A model generated the notes under the pieces. That model was not told the origin of the DNA, made no database searches, and saw only the letters and a list, made by a program, of their open reading frames with translations. Below, piece by piece: positions 45,665-55,004 of a stretch of DNA of 64,000 nucleotides. The stretch comes from Bartonella rattimassiliensis 15908 (GTDB taxonomy: Bacteria; Pseudomonadota; Alphaproteobacteria; Rhizobiales; Rhizobiaceae). The position numbers and the translations under genes are program-made. The stretch lies in assembly GCF_000278215.1 (NCBI RefSeq), contig NZ_JH725066.1:124001-188000 (forward strand), given 5' to 3'. How positions within the stretch are numbered: the first letter of the stretch is position 1; each line of letters begins with the position of its first letter.

Positions 45665-45706
45665 GCCCTTAATATATAAAAAGCCTCTAACATATTAAGG
45701 GGTTTT
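45665..45706 (+). terminator. Terminator between convergent maeB and secB
   Basis: A perfect 10-bp stem, CCCTTAATAT (45666-45675) / ATATTAAGGG (45692-45701), with a 16-base loop is followed by GTTTTA. It may serve both strands, since the genes converge. Confidence 0.75.
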
Positions 45707-45729
45707 ATGATAGAATAAAGAGTAAATTC

Positions 45730-46206
45730 TTAAGACAGCTGTGTTTGGCTGTTGTTTTGTTCTTCAGCGAGACGCTTTTGGAAAAGTGCTGCGAAATCAA
45801 TAGGATCAATCCATAAGGGTGGAAAACCGCCGTTTTGAGTAGCATCAGATATAATTTGGCGAGCAAATGGAAATAAAAGACGTGGACATTCAATAAAAAC
45901 CAGTGGCATGACATGTTCTTGTGGAATGTTTTTAAGATGGAAAACACCACCGTAAATCAGTTCTACATGAAATAATGTTTCAGTATCATCATTAGCTTTG
46001 ACGGAGAGAGACAAAACGACATCATAATTGTCATCACCAATTGGGTTAGCATTGACATTAATGTTGATATCAATTTGTGGTGATTTTTCACGTGCACGCA
46101 ATGAATTAGGAGCACCTGGGTTCTCGAATGAGAAATCTTTTAAATACTGAGTTAATACAGCAAAAATTGCCTCTCCACCACTGTTCTTCATTTCGTCTTC
46201 TGCCAT
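45730..46206 (-). CDS. secB: Protein-export chaperone SecB
   Basis: SecB keeps precursor proteins unfolded and delivers them to SecA. The 158-residue protein shows the family segments [51 protein letters not shown] and [20 protein letters not shown], ending with an acidic/Gln-rich tail. It is convergent with maeB; fxsA lies upstream on the same strand. Confidence 0.96.
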   Translation of the reverse strand: MAEDEMKNSGGEAIFAVLTQYLKDFSFENPGAPNSLRAREKSPQIDININVNANPIGDDNYDVVLSLSVKANDDTETLFHVELIYGGVFHLKNIPQEHVMPLVFIECPRLLFPFARQIISDATQNGGFPPLWIDPIDFAALFQKRLAEEQNNSQTQLS

Positions 46207-46352
46207 ACTACGAACCTCTCTTATTATAATAATTATGTATATTTGTTTTAGATCTAAAGAGCGAACTGGTTATCATGCCTTGCAAAAGGTTGCAAGGAAT
46301 GCGCTCTTTTATCTTGAATATTTTTTAGTTCGTTACAGGTCTTTTAGGCATT

Positions 46353-46847
46353 TCAATGGTTATCATCATTTTTGCGCCATGGAGATTCTGTTAGATCATA
46401 AATTTTGTAATCTTCTGCGTTAAGGTCAATTATTTTTTCAGAGTCATTTTTGCTTTTAGTGTTTGGATTTATTTTGTTTTTTAATGATGAAAAAAAATGC
46501 CAAGCAACAGAGCGAATTGGTTTAATAAGAAGTAATAGTCCCAAAAGGTCACTTACAAAGCCGGGAAGAATAAGTAAAATCGCACTAAACATGATGAAAG
46601 CATCATTAATAATATTATTTTTTAACGTGCGTTTTTGGATAAGTTCAGTTTGTATATTTTTTAAAAAACTACCCCCTTGAATTCGCAATAGAACGATCCC
46701 AACTATAGCTGTGAGAATAACCAAACTCAACGTTGCTAGAATACCAATTTCTTGACCAACAAAGATAAAACTAGCGATTTCAGTTAAAAGCATGCAGAGA
46801 AAAATAACGACAAAAAAACGAGATTTTATAGAATAAAGTTTTATCAC
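46353..46847 (-). CDS. FxsA family membrane protein
   Basis: A 164-residue FxsA (cytoplasmic membrane protein) homologue with helices at about 10-30, 33-54 and 85-108. Family segments are LTEIASFIFVGQEIG, LVILTAIVGIVLLRIQG and ILLILPGFVSDLLGLLLL. In E. coli, FxsA overproduction relieves phage T7 exclusion by F plasmid; its normal role is unclear. The cytoplasmic tail is polar and poorly conserved. Confidence 0.9.
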   Translation of the reverse strand: MIKLYSIKSRFFVVIFLCMLLTEIASFIFVGQEIGILATLSLVILTAIVGIVLLRIQGGSFLKNIQTELIQKRTLKNNIINDAFIMFSAILLILPGFVSDLLGLLLLIKPIRSVAWHFFSSLKNKINPNTKSKNDSEKIIDLNAEDYKIYDLTESPWRKNDDNH

Positions 46848-47009
46848 ATGAAAATTTCCTTCTAGCTAGTTTAAGGGGAGAAATTCTTATAAATATAAAA
46901 TCTATAAAAATATTTGAATGGTAGGATTCCTTATTTTACATATTTATTGATAAATGATATTGACTGCAATGTTTATGACAAACTTAAGCTTTGGAGATTG
47001 ACAACGCCC

Positions 47010-47699
47010 ATGGAATTTGACGTTATACTTGTCATCGCTCTTGTTGTTATGGTTGTTATTTTTGTGCAACTCCGTAATGTATTAGGGAAACGAATTGGTT
47101 TTGAAAAGCCTCCCTTTGACCCTTATTCACGTCGTTCTAAAAGTGCTGATATAGAAACGGCTGATAATATTGCTTCGTTCCCACATCAGAAAAATTCACA
47201 AAAAAGCGACTTTAGTGAAATTGATGAAATTTCACCACAAGGAACTATTTTGAATGAAGATTTGCGGGCACTGCGTAGAATCGATCCTCATTTTTCTCCT
47301 CAGCGTTTTATAAAAGGTGCACAACTTGCTTATGAAATGATTGTCACAGCTTTTGCCAGAGGTGATCGCAGTCAACTTAAAAGCTTGCTTTGTAATGATG
47401 TTTTTGAAAGCTTTTGTACTGCTATTGAGCAACGAGAAAAACACAAAGAAAGAATAGAGTTTACTTTTATTGGGATTAATAAGATCGAGTTTGTCGCGGC
47501 GGCAATACAAGAAAAGGACGAATTTTTAACGATACGTATTGTCAGTGAGATAATTTCTGTTACTTATAATGAACAGGACGAGCGTATAGATGGTGATCCT
47601 GAGGCCATTGTAGAAATTAGAGATATTTGGACTTTTGTTCGCAATAGTTTATCATCGGATCCAAACTGGAAGCTTTTTGCCACAGAAGATGAGAATTAA
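47010..47699 (+). CDS. Tim44-like (TimA family) protein
   Basis: A 229-residue protein with one N-terminal membrane helix (about 4-20, DVILVIALVVMVVIFVQL) and a C-terminal Tim44/TimA domain beginning near IDPHFSPQRFIKGAQLAYEM, ending in DIWTFVRNSLSSDPNWKLFA. The domain is shared with the mitochondrial import motor subunit Tim44 and is typical of Alphaproteobacteria; the bacterial role is unsettled. I chose the ATG that begins MEFDVILV; a TTG further upstream (46914) is in frame. The Smr gene follows after 52 bp. Confidence 0.88.
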   Translation: MEFDVILVIALVVMVVIFVQLRNVLGKRIGFEKPPFDPYSRRSKSADIETADNIASFPHQKNSQKSDFSEIDEISPQGTILNEDLRALRRIDPHFSPQRFIKGAQLAYEMIVTAFARGDRSQLKSLLCNDVFESFCTAIEQREKHKERIEFTFIGINKIEFVAAAIQEKDEFLTIRIVSEIISVTYNEQDERIDGDPEAIVEIRDIWTFVRNSLSSDPNWKLFATEDEN

Positions 47700-47751
47700 A
47701 GTACTTTTTATTTTTCTTCCATAAGCACTCAATGATTTACGAGAAATTAAA

Positions 47752-48327
47752 ATGTCCTCAAGTGAATGGCGACAAAAAAGTGGTTTATTGACTTCACAAG
47801 ATCGCTTTTTATGGGAGATGGTTTGTCGTACGACAATGCCGCTTCATGATAAGATGTCCTATTCTGTATTAGAAAATATCCCAAATATTAATGATAAAAA
47901 ACCGCACGTAATTCAAAGTTCCTCAGTATTTCATGAAACTCAACAAAACTCCACAATTGTTAAAAGAAAAAAGAGAAGCGTTATACAAGAACATAAGATT
48001 CATTTCTTTGATCATGTTGCATATCGTAAAATTTCCCAAGGTCGCTATCCTCTTGAGGCGCGTCTTGATCTTCACGGTTATATGCAGGAAGAAGCTTATT
48101 TTTTATTAAAAAAATTTCTACAGTCCTCTCAGCAGAGTGGATTACGTTATGTCCTTGTGATTACAGGAAAAGGCCAATCAGTTGGGAGTGAGGGGGCTTT
48201 GTATAAATTTGTTCCCTATTGGTTATCGACACCAGTTTTTCGATATTATATTCATGCATTTAAGCAAGCCGCACGTCAGCATGGTGGTGAAGGCGCACTT
48301 TATGTTTGGTTGCGCCGTTTTGTATAA
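47752..48327 (+). CDS. Smr domain protein
   Basis: A 191-residue protein with a C-terminal Smr (small MutS-related) domain at about residues 100-191. It contains LDLHGYMQEEAYFLL, VLVITGKG and the C-terminal GGEGALYVWLRR. Smr domains nick or cleave nucleic acid; whether this one acts on DNA or RNA is unknown. The N-terminal 90 residues are low in conservation. In related rhizobia a mltA gene usually lies between the Tim44-like and Smr genes; here the gap is only 52 bp. Confidence 0.88.
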   Translation: MSSSEWRQKSGLLTSQDRFLWEMVCRTTMPLHDKMSYSVLENIPNINDKKPHVIQSSSVFHETQQNSTIVKRKKRSVIQEHKIHFFDHVAYRKISQGRYPLEARLDLHGYMQEEAYFLLKKFLQSSQQSGLRYVLVITGKGQSVGSEGALYKFVPYWLSTPVFRYYIHAFKQAARQHGGEGALYVWLRRFV

Positions 48328-49304
48328 GAAAAGGAATGTGATGTTATTGTGATCATTTTAGGCTGAACATTGGTTTCACGAGATCTCGTATGCTATGTGA
48401 TAAGTTATAGAAGAGATATGATAACATACTCACTGATAATGACCGTTAGCTCTTTTCATCTATTGCCCAAGAACCTTTAATACAATACTCTCTTATTTTT
48501 TAATTTTCTTATAAATACTATCGTCTGATACTTTACGCATTGCCTCATGCTTTTGTTTTTTACAGGTTTAGTGTGATAATACTACTTATGAAAAACAGAA
48601 TGTTTCCAGTAAAATACACTGATATTACATAATTCATGCGCTTATTTAAAAAAATATTTCTTAATTCATTTTATGGCATTCTTTGTGAATAACAATCCTA
48701 TAAAGCGTATAAAATTTATTGTTATCATCTTTACACTTAATGAATATTTTTACGCTTCATAAAAGTACAAGGTTAGATATTATGATAGGCTTAGCCAGTT
48801 CTCAATATTATGAAATCTTTGGAGCTCTTGATGCTAGAGAAGTTTTATAAGCTGCATTGCTTTCTTTAAGTGTTACTCTACACAGGTAACTTCTCATTTG
48901 TGATGTGCAAACGAATTCTTTTGATTAATTCATTATAAGAAGGTTTAAAATGAGAGAGTCTTATAATATTCGCGGATCTCATTCAGGTTTCAAAATGATA
49001 AGTTACTTTATACGTCAATGCATTAATCTACTAAATCCACGAAGAATAAAAAGATGAGAAATTGAGCAACTGCGTTATTCAGAAAATATTACTATAAATA
49101 GTTTTAAAAGTTATACAACTCAATTAAAGAGAACAGTGAAATAAAACAATAGCATATATTCTACAATATATAGCTACACAATATTACGATAAATGAATAC
49201 TTTCATGAAGAAACTTTTTCATTCATTAAAGGCTTCCTTTTCATAATAATTCGATAATTGAAATTTAATTATGAAGGGGATCATATGAGATTCTACTGTA
49301 GGTA
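48328..49304. other. Gene-poor region between Smr gene and gcrA
   Basis: About 980 bases, AT-rich, with one weak copy of the interspersed element (about 48804-49026). No coding region or RNA gene is supported. Confidence 0.55.
48804..49026 (+). repeat. Interspersed degenerate element, copy R8
   Basis: Weak forward copy. TTTGGAGCTCTTGATG, CTTCTCATTTGTGATGTG, TTTGATTAATTCATTA, CTCATTCAGGTTTCAAAATG and a diverged terminus occur in the same order and approximate spacing as copy R6. Confidence 0.45.
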
Positions 49305-49838
49305 TTATACTCTTATTCGCCGTCTTTCAGATATCGGTTGAAATGCTAGCTTAGCATGAAAGGCACAATAGGGACTATTTTCATCAGAATCGGCACCACA
49401 AAAATGAAAATCTGCTGATAATGGATCACCAACCGGCCATCTACACGTATTTTCACTCAATTGTAGAAGATTAAGTTGACGTGATATGGGCACAACGACA
49501 TTGGATTTTGTGGATATATCAACTTCTTTTACATCTTCCTCTATAAGTTCTGTCTTTAAAGTCGTTTCTTCAATACTTACAGATGATGTGTTCATTGGCG
49601 ATACTGTGGAAGTGTTGCGACGCACACGTGGAGATGATGGATTGTTTCCAACAGGAGTTTTTTGTGCACGTGCATTTGCTTGTGCTGTCTTACCGCGTCC
49701 TGGCAACTTTAATCGATGCACTTTTCCAATTACTGCATTTCTGCTGACCCCACCTAATTGAGCAGCAATTTGACTTGCACTTAATCCTTCACTCCAAAGC
49801 TTCTTAAGAAGCTCAACGCGTTCACATGTCCAACCCAT
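49305..49838 (-). CDS. gcrA: Cell cycle regulator GcrA
   Basis: GcrA is an alphaproteobacterial regulator that binds sigma-70 RNA polymerase and stimulates promoters carrying CcrM-methylated GANTC sites. The 177-residue protein has the diagnostic N-terminus MGWTCERVELLKKLWSEGLS, the helix-turn-helix ASQIAAQLGGVSRNAVIGKV, the HRLKLPGRGK motif, a long variable linker (Ser/Thr/Glu-rich), and the C-terminal Cys-containing block ENTCRWPVGDPLSADFHFCG with CAFHAKLAF. All GcrA hallmarks are intact. A GANTC-rich region upstream of dnaA in this window is a likely target. Confidence 0.96.
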   Translation of the reverse strand: MGWTCERVELLKKLWSEGLSASQIAAQLGGVSRNAVIGKVHRLKLPGRGKTAQANARAQKTPVGNNPSSPRVRRNTSTVSPMNTSSVSIEETTLKTELIEEDVKEVDISTKSNVVVPISRQLNLLQLSENTCRWPVGDPLSADFHFCGADSDENSPYCAFHAKLAFQPISERRRIRV

Positions 49839-50317
49839 ACCAGCACTCCATTTCTATTATCTCATTGAGATGCCCCCCTTTACATCTTCAAATGTTTCAA
49901 TAATGTTTTCATTGCACTGAATGAAAGAATTTCAAACTCTAAGCGAGCATAAGAAAATCAACCAACCTGTGAAATTTACAAATCAAAACACATCATTTTG
50001 CTTACTATATTACAAATTACAATATGCACTCATTCTATGACAAGAGTCTTTACCTCTTTAAGGGGTTATTTAGAATGTTTTCCCCAACTTGCCAATCAAT
50101 CATAAGTTAAACTTTCACTTTTATTTAGGGTTTTTCTTCAAAATGTTTATTGTAGAATCTTCATTGACTTTTTTTCGTTGATGTAATGATCTATTATATA
50201 GGCGTAATTATTAATTGTAATAAAATGTTGAAAGCATTGTAACGAAATGGATCATATTGTTTCATTTGTAATATTACCTTGTATATATATTGAAAAGATT
50301 AAGATATAAAGGAAATT
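49839..50317. other. Intergenic region between divergent gcrA and argD
   Basis: These 479 bases should hold both promoters. A single GANTC (50155-50159) lies toward the argD side. No further element could be assigned. Confidence 0.5.
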
Positions 50318-51598
50318 ATGATGAATGCCATCTCTATACAACCACTTTATGAATGCTTTGCACGACGAAATTTGCATTTTGAACAGGGATATGGTGTATG
50401 GCTTATTTCCGATAAAGGAGACCATTATCTTGATTTCACATCAGGCATTGCTGTTAATGCATTAGGGTATTCACATCCCAAATTGGTTGATACGCTTAAA
50501 GTACAAGCTGAAAAACTTTGGCATGTTTCCAATCTTTTTCAATCTCCTGAACAAGTAGCTCTTGCTACGCGGCTTTGTGCAAATAGTTTTGCAGATAAGG
50601 TTTTTTTCTGCAATTCAGGCACTGAAGCATTGGAATGCGCGTTCAAAACGGCACGTCATTATTACTATGTTGCAGGTCATTCAGAGCGCATTGAAATAAT
50701 TACTTTTGAAGGGGCATTTCATGGACGTACACTCGCAGCACTTGCTGCGACTGGGCATGAAAAGTATCTTGAAGGCTTTGGACCTAAAGCTGGTGGATTT
50801 ATTCAAATACCTTTTTGTGATGAAATCGCTTTGCGTAATACTATTAATAAAAATACTGCTGCTATTCTTATTGAACCTATTCAAGGAGAAGGAGGAATAC
50901 GAACGGTTTCTCATGACTATTTAAAATTTTTGCGTAAAATATGCGATGATAATGATCTGTTGTTGATCTTTGATGAAGTCCAAACGGGGATGGGACGAAC
51001 AGGAAAGCTTTTTGCTTATGAATGGAGTAATGTTACGCCTGATATTCTTACTCTCGCAAAAGGCCTAGGAGGTGGCTTTCCATTGGGGGCTTGCCTTGCA
51101 ACGAATAAAGTTGCAAAAAGTATGACATCTGGAACCCATGGATCAACCTTTGGAGGAAATTTGCTTGGAATGGCTGTTGGAAATAGTATTCTTGATATTT
51201 TATTAGATCCCGATTTTCTCAACCATGTTCAGCGAATGGGGGATAAACTAAAAAGTGGACTTTTACACATTCTCAATATCTATCCTGATATTATTTGCGC
51301 AGTTCAAGGGGTGGGGCTTATGATGGGCATTCAATGTGTTGTGCCTTCAAATCTTGTCGTTACTGCTTTGGAAGATGAATATCTCTTAAGTGTTGCTGCC
51401 AACAACAACGTCGTGCGCTTATTGCCTCCTCTTATCATTAATGAAGAGGAAATAGATGAAAGCTTGCGTCGTATTGAAAAAGCACTTTCTTATCTTTCGC
51501 AAGTAAATAAAAAAAATATTCACACACATAACGAGTGCTCTTCATCATTTCGCAGACTAATCGATTTTAATGCTAGCAATAGCATGCGCACAGGTTAA
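50318..51598 (+). CDS. argD: Acetylornithine (and probably succinyldiaminopimelate) aminotransferase
   Basis: PLP-dependent class III aminotransferase of 426 residues. It has the fold-type I features FFCNSGTEALECAFK, FEGAFHGRTLAALAATGH, EPIQGEGGI, IFDEVQTGMGRTG and the PLP lysine K248 in LAKGLGGGFPLGA. The family acts on N-acetylornithine and, in many bacteria, on N-succinyl-2-amino-6-ketopimelate (DapC role). The downstream argF is destroyed, so the second activity is the likelier reason for retention, with dapD present. A C-terminal tail of about 28 residues beyond the usual end (NKKNIHTHNECSSSF onward) is odd. An ATG pair at 50318/50321 follows AAAGGA. Confidence 0.92.
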   Translation: MMNAISIQPLYECFARRNLHFEQGYGVWLISDKGDHYLDFTSGIAVNALGYSHPKLVDTLKVQAEKLWHVSNLFQSPEQVALATRLCANSFADKVFFCNSGTEALECAFKTARHYYYVAGHSERIEIITFEGAFHGRTLAALAATGHEKYLEGFGPKAGGFIQIPFCDEIALRNTINKNTAAILIEPIQGEGGIRTVSHDYLKFLRKICDDNDLLLIFDEVQTGMGRTGKLFAYEWSNVTPDILTLAKGLGGGFPLGACLATNKVAKSMTSGTHGSTFGGNLLGMAVGNSILDILLDPDFLNHVQRMGDKLKSGLLHILNIYPDIICAVQGVGLMMGIQCVVPSNLVVTALEDEYLLSVAANNNVVRLLPPLIINEEEIDESLRRIEKALSYLSQVNKKNIHTHNECSSSFRRLIDFNASNSMRTG

Positions 51599-51600
51599 TT

Positions 51601-52463
51601 ATGCGAAAATCTTTAAAGCATTTTTTTAAGCAGGGAAAAGTTCAAAATATTTTATAAGTAAATACTCGCGATGGTTTTTGAAAAACCATACACATGCTTC
51701 TCCTATTTCATTCGATATCAGTATGCGCTAGTTTGGGGAAGATACAATCATGCTTACGAGTTCATAGATATAGCTGGTCATAGTGAAATCGTAGCTGACA
51801 CGGTATATGTTTTATCCCATTTTTTCGTATCGTGATATCGCGACAATAAAACATCAACGTGTATTAAAATTGGCACAATATGCATAAATACCTATCATTA
51901 ATGCCCTTATAGATGATGCACAATCCTTGCTAAATTTTAGCAGACAATCTTTAACCGATGAAGAACATTGAGAGCTAATTACTGGCAAAATATTGGCATG
52001 GATGAGGGGAAAATAATATGCCCCATTCCTGAATTGAAGCTGCAGCTCTTTTGGGTTTTCATTTGCGAGTTGCTATGCCAAAGAGAAATAAATCACAAGA
52101 ACAATTTATATATTAGGCTCGTGAACGGGGATCACATCTCACGCTCACTCATAATCTCCCCCCAAAGTGGCACAAGATGCTGATTGTCTTATGACCGATT
52201 TATAGGGATCCATGGAACAAGAATTTCGTGCTCGCAGTCATTCTATTTTTCAGGCTTAGTCAAATCAATGAAACTTTCATGAAATTAATAAAGCCTGATT
52301 CCATTTTTATGCATTGTCTTCCTGCTTATCATGGTGAAAAGGTTGTCGATACAGTGATTAATAGATTGCATTCAATTGTTTTCGATGAGGCTGAAAATCG
52401 TATTCATACTCAAAAAACAATTCTTTCTTGGTGTTTACAAGATGCGTTTTTCTCTTCAAAATA
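51601..52463 (+). pseudogene. argF: Ornithine carbamoyltransferase pseudogene
   Basis: Remnant of argF in its usual place between argD and hslO. A first fragment starts MRKSLKHFF and stops at once. Homology continues in several frames: AAALLGFHLRVAMPK and ARERGSHLTLTHN near 52030-52155, [15 protein letters not shown] near 52212-52256, and the C-terminal [18 protein letters not shown] with [20 protein letters not shown] (52300-52440). Stops and frameshifts are numerous, so no functional enzyme can be made. The gene normally makes citrulline from ornithine and carbamoyl phosphate. Confidence 0.9.
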
Positions 52464-52498
52464 ATCCACCTACAACGAATTATATAAAAGGCAAAGCC

Positions 52499-53500
52499 AT
52501 GAGTGAACAAGCTAAAGATGAAGCCTCTCTCAACAACATCTACACACATGAAGACGATACCGTTATTCCCTTTCAAGTCGAAAAACTTGATATCCGTGGA
52601 CGTGCTGTACAACTTGGGAAAACTTTAAATTCTATTCTCACAAGACATCAGTACCCTGAACCTGTTTCTTATCTTTTGGCAGAAGCTTTACTTTTAACCG
52701 TTCTGCTTGGAACTTCTCTAAAGCTTACAGGAAAATTTATTTTACAAACCCATTCTGATGGACCGGTTAATATGTTGGTGTGCGATTTTTTGCCCCCTTC
52801 CGGTTTACGTGGATACGCTCGTTTTGATAAAGAACGGCTTAAGCAAGCAATAGACAATGATCAAGCTTCTTCAGAAACACTTTTAGGAAAAGGCACTTTA
52901 GCTTTCACGATTGATCAAGGATCCCATATGCAATCTTATCAAGGGATTGTTGCATTAGATGGATCAAATTTACAAGAAGCTTCTCGTGCTTATTTTGATC
53001 AATCGGAGCAAATTCTTACCGATATTCGTTTGGCTGTTGCTATATTAATTAATCAAGATCAAAAAGGAAAATCGCAAAAAAGCTGGCGAGCTGGAGGTAT
53101 TTTGACCCAACTTTTGCCTCAGGCATCGTCTCATCATAAAGTATATGATCCTCATCAAAAGCGAGAACAAACGAAAACCCACACCCAATTGGAGAACCAA
53201 TGGCAAGAAGCTAAAATACTCATGGCAACGATTGAAAGTGCAGAATTAACAGATCCTCAAGTCGGTAGTAAACAGTTATTGTTTCGTCTTTTTCATGAGC
53301 AAGGCGTTAGAGTTTTTAATTCTGTTTCTCTTGTTGATCAATGTTCTTGCTCACGCGAAAAAATTAAAGGAATCCTAGAAGGTTTTCCTCTTGATGAGCG
53401 CAATAAAATGGTTAAAAATAAATATATTTCAGTTACATGTGAATTTTGCTCAAAAACATATCGCTTTATAACGCAAGAATTTTTAGAAGAAAAAACATAA
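52499..53500 (+). CDS. hslO: Redox-regulated chaperone Hsp33
   Basis: Hsp33 is activated by oxidative stress and holds unfolding proteins. The 333-residue protein has the core with TGKFILQTHSDGPVNMLVCDF and RGYARFD, the hinge, and the C-terminal zinc/redox switch CSC...CEFC (C-X-C and C-X2-C) before SKTYRF. I chose the ATG of MSEQAKDEAS, because upstream in-frame codons overlap the argF remnant and are not conserved. hslO follows argF in rhizobia, so the old argD-argF-hslO operon order is kept. Confidence 0.95.
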   Translation: MSEQAKDEASLNNIYTHEDDTVIPFQVEKLDIRGRAVQLGKTLNSILTRHQYPEPVSYLLAEALLLTVLLGTSLKLTGKFILQTHSDGPVNMLVCDFLPPSGLRGYARFDKERLKQAIDNDQASSETLLGKGTLAFTIDQGSHMQSYQGIVALDGSNLQEASRAYFDQSEQILTDIRLAVAILINQDQKGKSQKSWRAGGILTQLLPQASSHHKVYDPHQKREQTKTHTQLENQWQEAKILMATIESAELTDPQVGSKQLLFRLFHEQGVRVFNSVSLVDQCSCSREKIKGILEGFPLDERNKMVKNKYISVTCEFCSKTYRFITQEFLEEKT

Positions 53501-53684
53501 TCAGATATTTTTCATAAAAAAGGATGATTGCAAAAAAATCCCATTTTATTCACCTCTTAAAAATTTAAGCACAGCTAGTATGAGTCTTTAGCATATTTTT
53601 TCCTTAGCTTTTTTTGATGTATTCCCATGATCCTTCTGTTGCAATCAGTATTAATATCATACAGTACCTTCAATATATCAATAA

Positions 53685-53920
53685 ATTGATTTATAATGAT
53701 AATTTATTGTTTTGCATATTGAATTAGAGCCCTGAATATTGCAAATCTCTTTTATGTTGCATCAATTAAAATCACTTGCTTGCACATTACAAGAAGGGCT
53801 GTGGTGTGGGGATAAAAACACGAAAAAAGGCGTAAAGAATGCCTCTTATGAATTGTCTCAAGTGCTACGACTATGTCGTAATACCCAAGAGCTGGCAAAG
53901 TATGTGATGATAATGGTTCG
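53685..53920 (-). repeat. Interspersed degenerate element, copy R9
   Basis: Reverse-oriented, well-preserved copy. The minus strand reads ACTTTGCCAGCTCTTGGGTA, AGACAATTCATAAGAGGCAT, TCTTTACGCC, CTTCTTGTAATGTGCAAG, CTAATTCAATATGCAAAACA and AAATTATCATTATAAATCAA at plus-strand 53687-53706. Confidence 0.8.
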
Positions 53921-54329
53921 CCATTTATATTAAGCGTAAAGATGGTGGTGCTCTGTAAAAATGGCATGCATAGCATGGTAAAACTGGGTATTCTTACTTA
54001 TAAGTCTACATTATTATATTTTTTTCAACTTAAAATATTGCCAATTATTTTCATGTTTAGACGATTCATAAAAGGCGTTTTTCTAGCTTTTTCTTACTTT
54101 AAATTCAATGTAAATGAATTTGAAAAAATCTCATAGTATTAGGTGTTTTCATTTAATAGATAAAAATGGTAAATTTTATTTAAAATCAAAATATTATAAA
54201 GATTAAAAAGACGCATTCATACAAAACATAGAAAGAAAAAATACTTAAATTAAAAAAAGATAAGTATGAAATTGCTAATCTATAACGCACCAGTGGTAAT
54301 CGATGGATTACAATGGGAAACGCATTAAT

Positions 54330-55004
54330 CTATTGCTAGATACGGACTAATTCTATCTAAAAAAGAATTGTGATGATAGCCATTTATAAACTTGATAGTG
54401 CTATCATCGCTCAAATGATGTGCTAACACACATCTAACAGCTGCTAAATATGCAGAATTAGCTGAAGGCGAAATGCACACTGCTATGAAGCACTTCAAAG
54501 TGCTTCTAAAAAATTATATCAACGATCTATTACGTTTTATGAATTCGCTTTCACTCGCAATGATAAATCTACCTTTCCAAGAGAAATTAAAATGAGGTGG
54601 ATTGGTTAAACGCATTATCAATAATGGAAGATGGGGGAAGTTTCATTGGTAGCCAAAATTAGAACTTTATTTAGCAAACGTCAAAAAGCAATTTACTAGC
54701 TATCAACTTAAATAGGTATCAGCGTTCTGTTCTGTTTGTGCATGGCATTTATGAGATTATTAACGTGCTTTAAAAACTCAGGTACTGCAAGGTATACAGT
54801 TGATGATTTTTATGATGCAATGGATTGCACAGAAAAACAACGTAAAAATTTTGATAACATTAAACATCGTATTATCGAACCAGCCATTACAGAATTAGCT
54901 CAAAAAGGTGGAGGGAAATTGACTGGAAGCCCATCAAGACTGGGAAGAAAGTTATAGAAATTGAGTTTAAATTTGAAAAAGATATGCAAGGGAAATCGTT
55001 CTAA
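54330..55004 (+). pseudogene. Rep_3-type plasmid replication initiator, decayed
   Basis: Fragments in changing frames spell the winged-helix initiator family: LTAAKYAELAEG near 54420-54470, ALQSASKKLYQRSITFYEFA with FPREIKMRWI (54490-54605), a broken SVCAWHLYEIINVL region (54730-54770), TARYTVDDFYDAMDCTEKQR with NIKHRIIEPAITELAQKGG (54785-54915), and KVIEIEFKFEKDMQGKSF ending at a TAA (55002-55004). At least three frameshifts or stops break it. This is the type of initiator carried by small plasmids, including some in Bartonella, so it is a relic of an integrated plasmid or phage-plasmid. Confidence 0.8.

Noticed and set aside
53739-53933. 64-codon plus-strand frame
   Set aside because: Antisense frame within copy R9 of the interspersed element; not conserved in the other copies.
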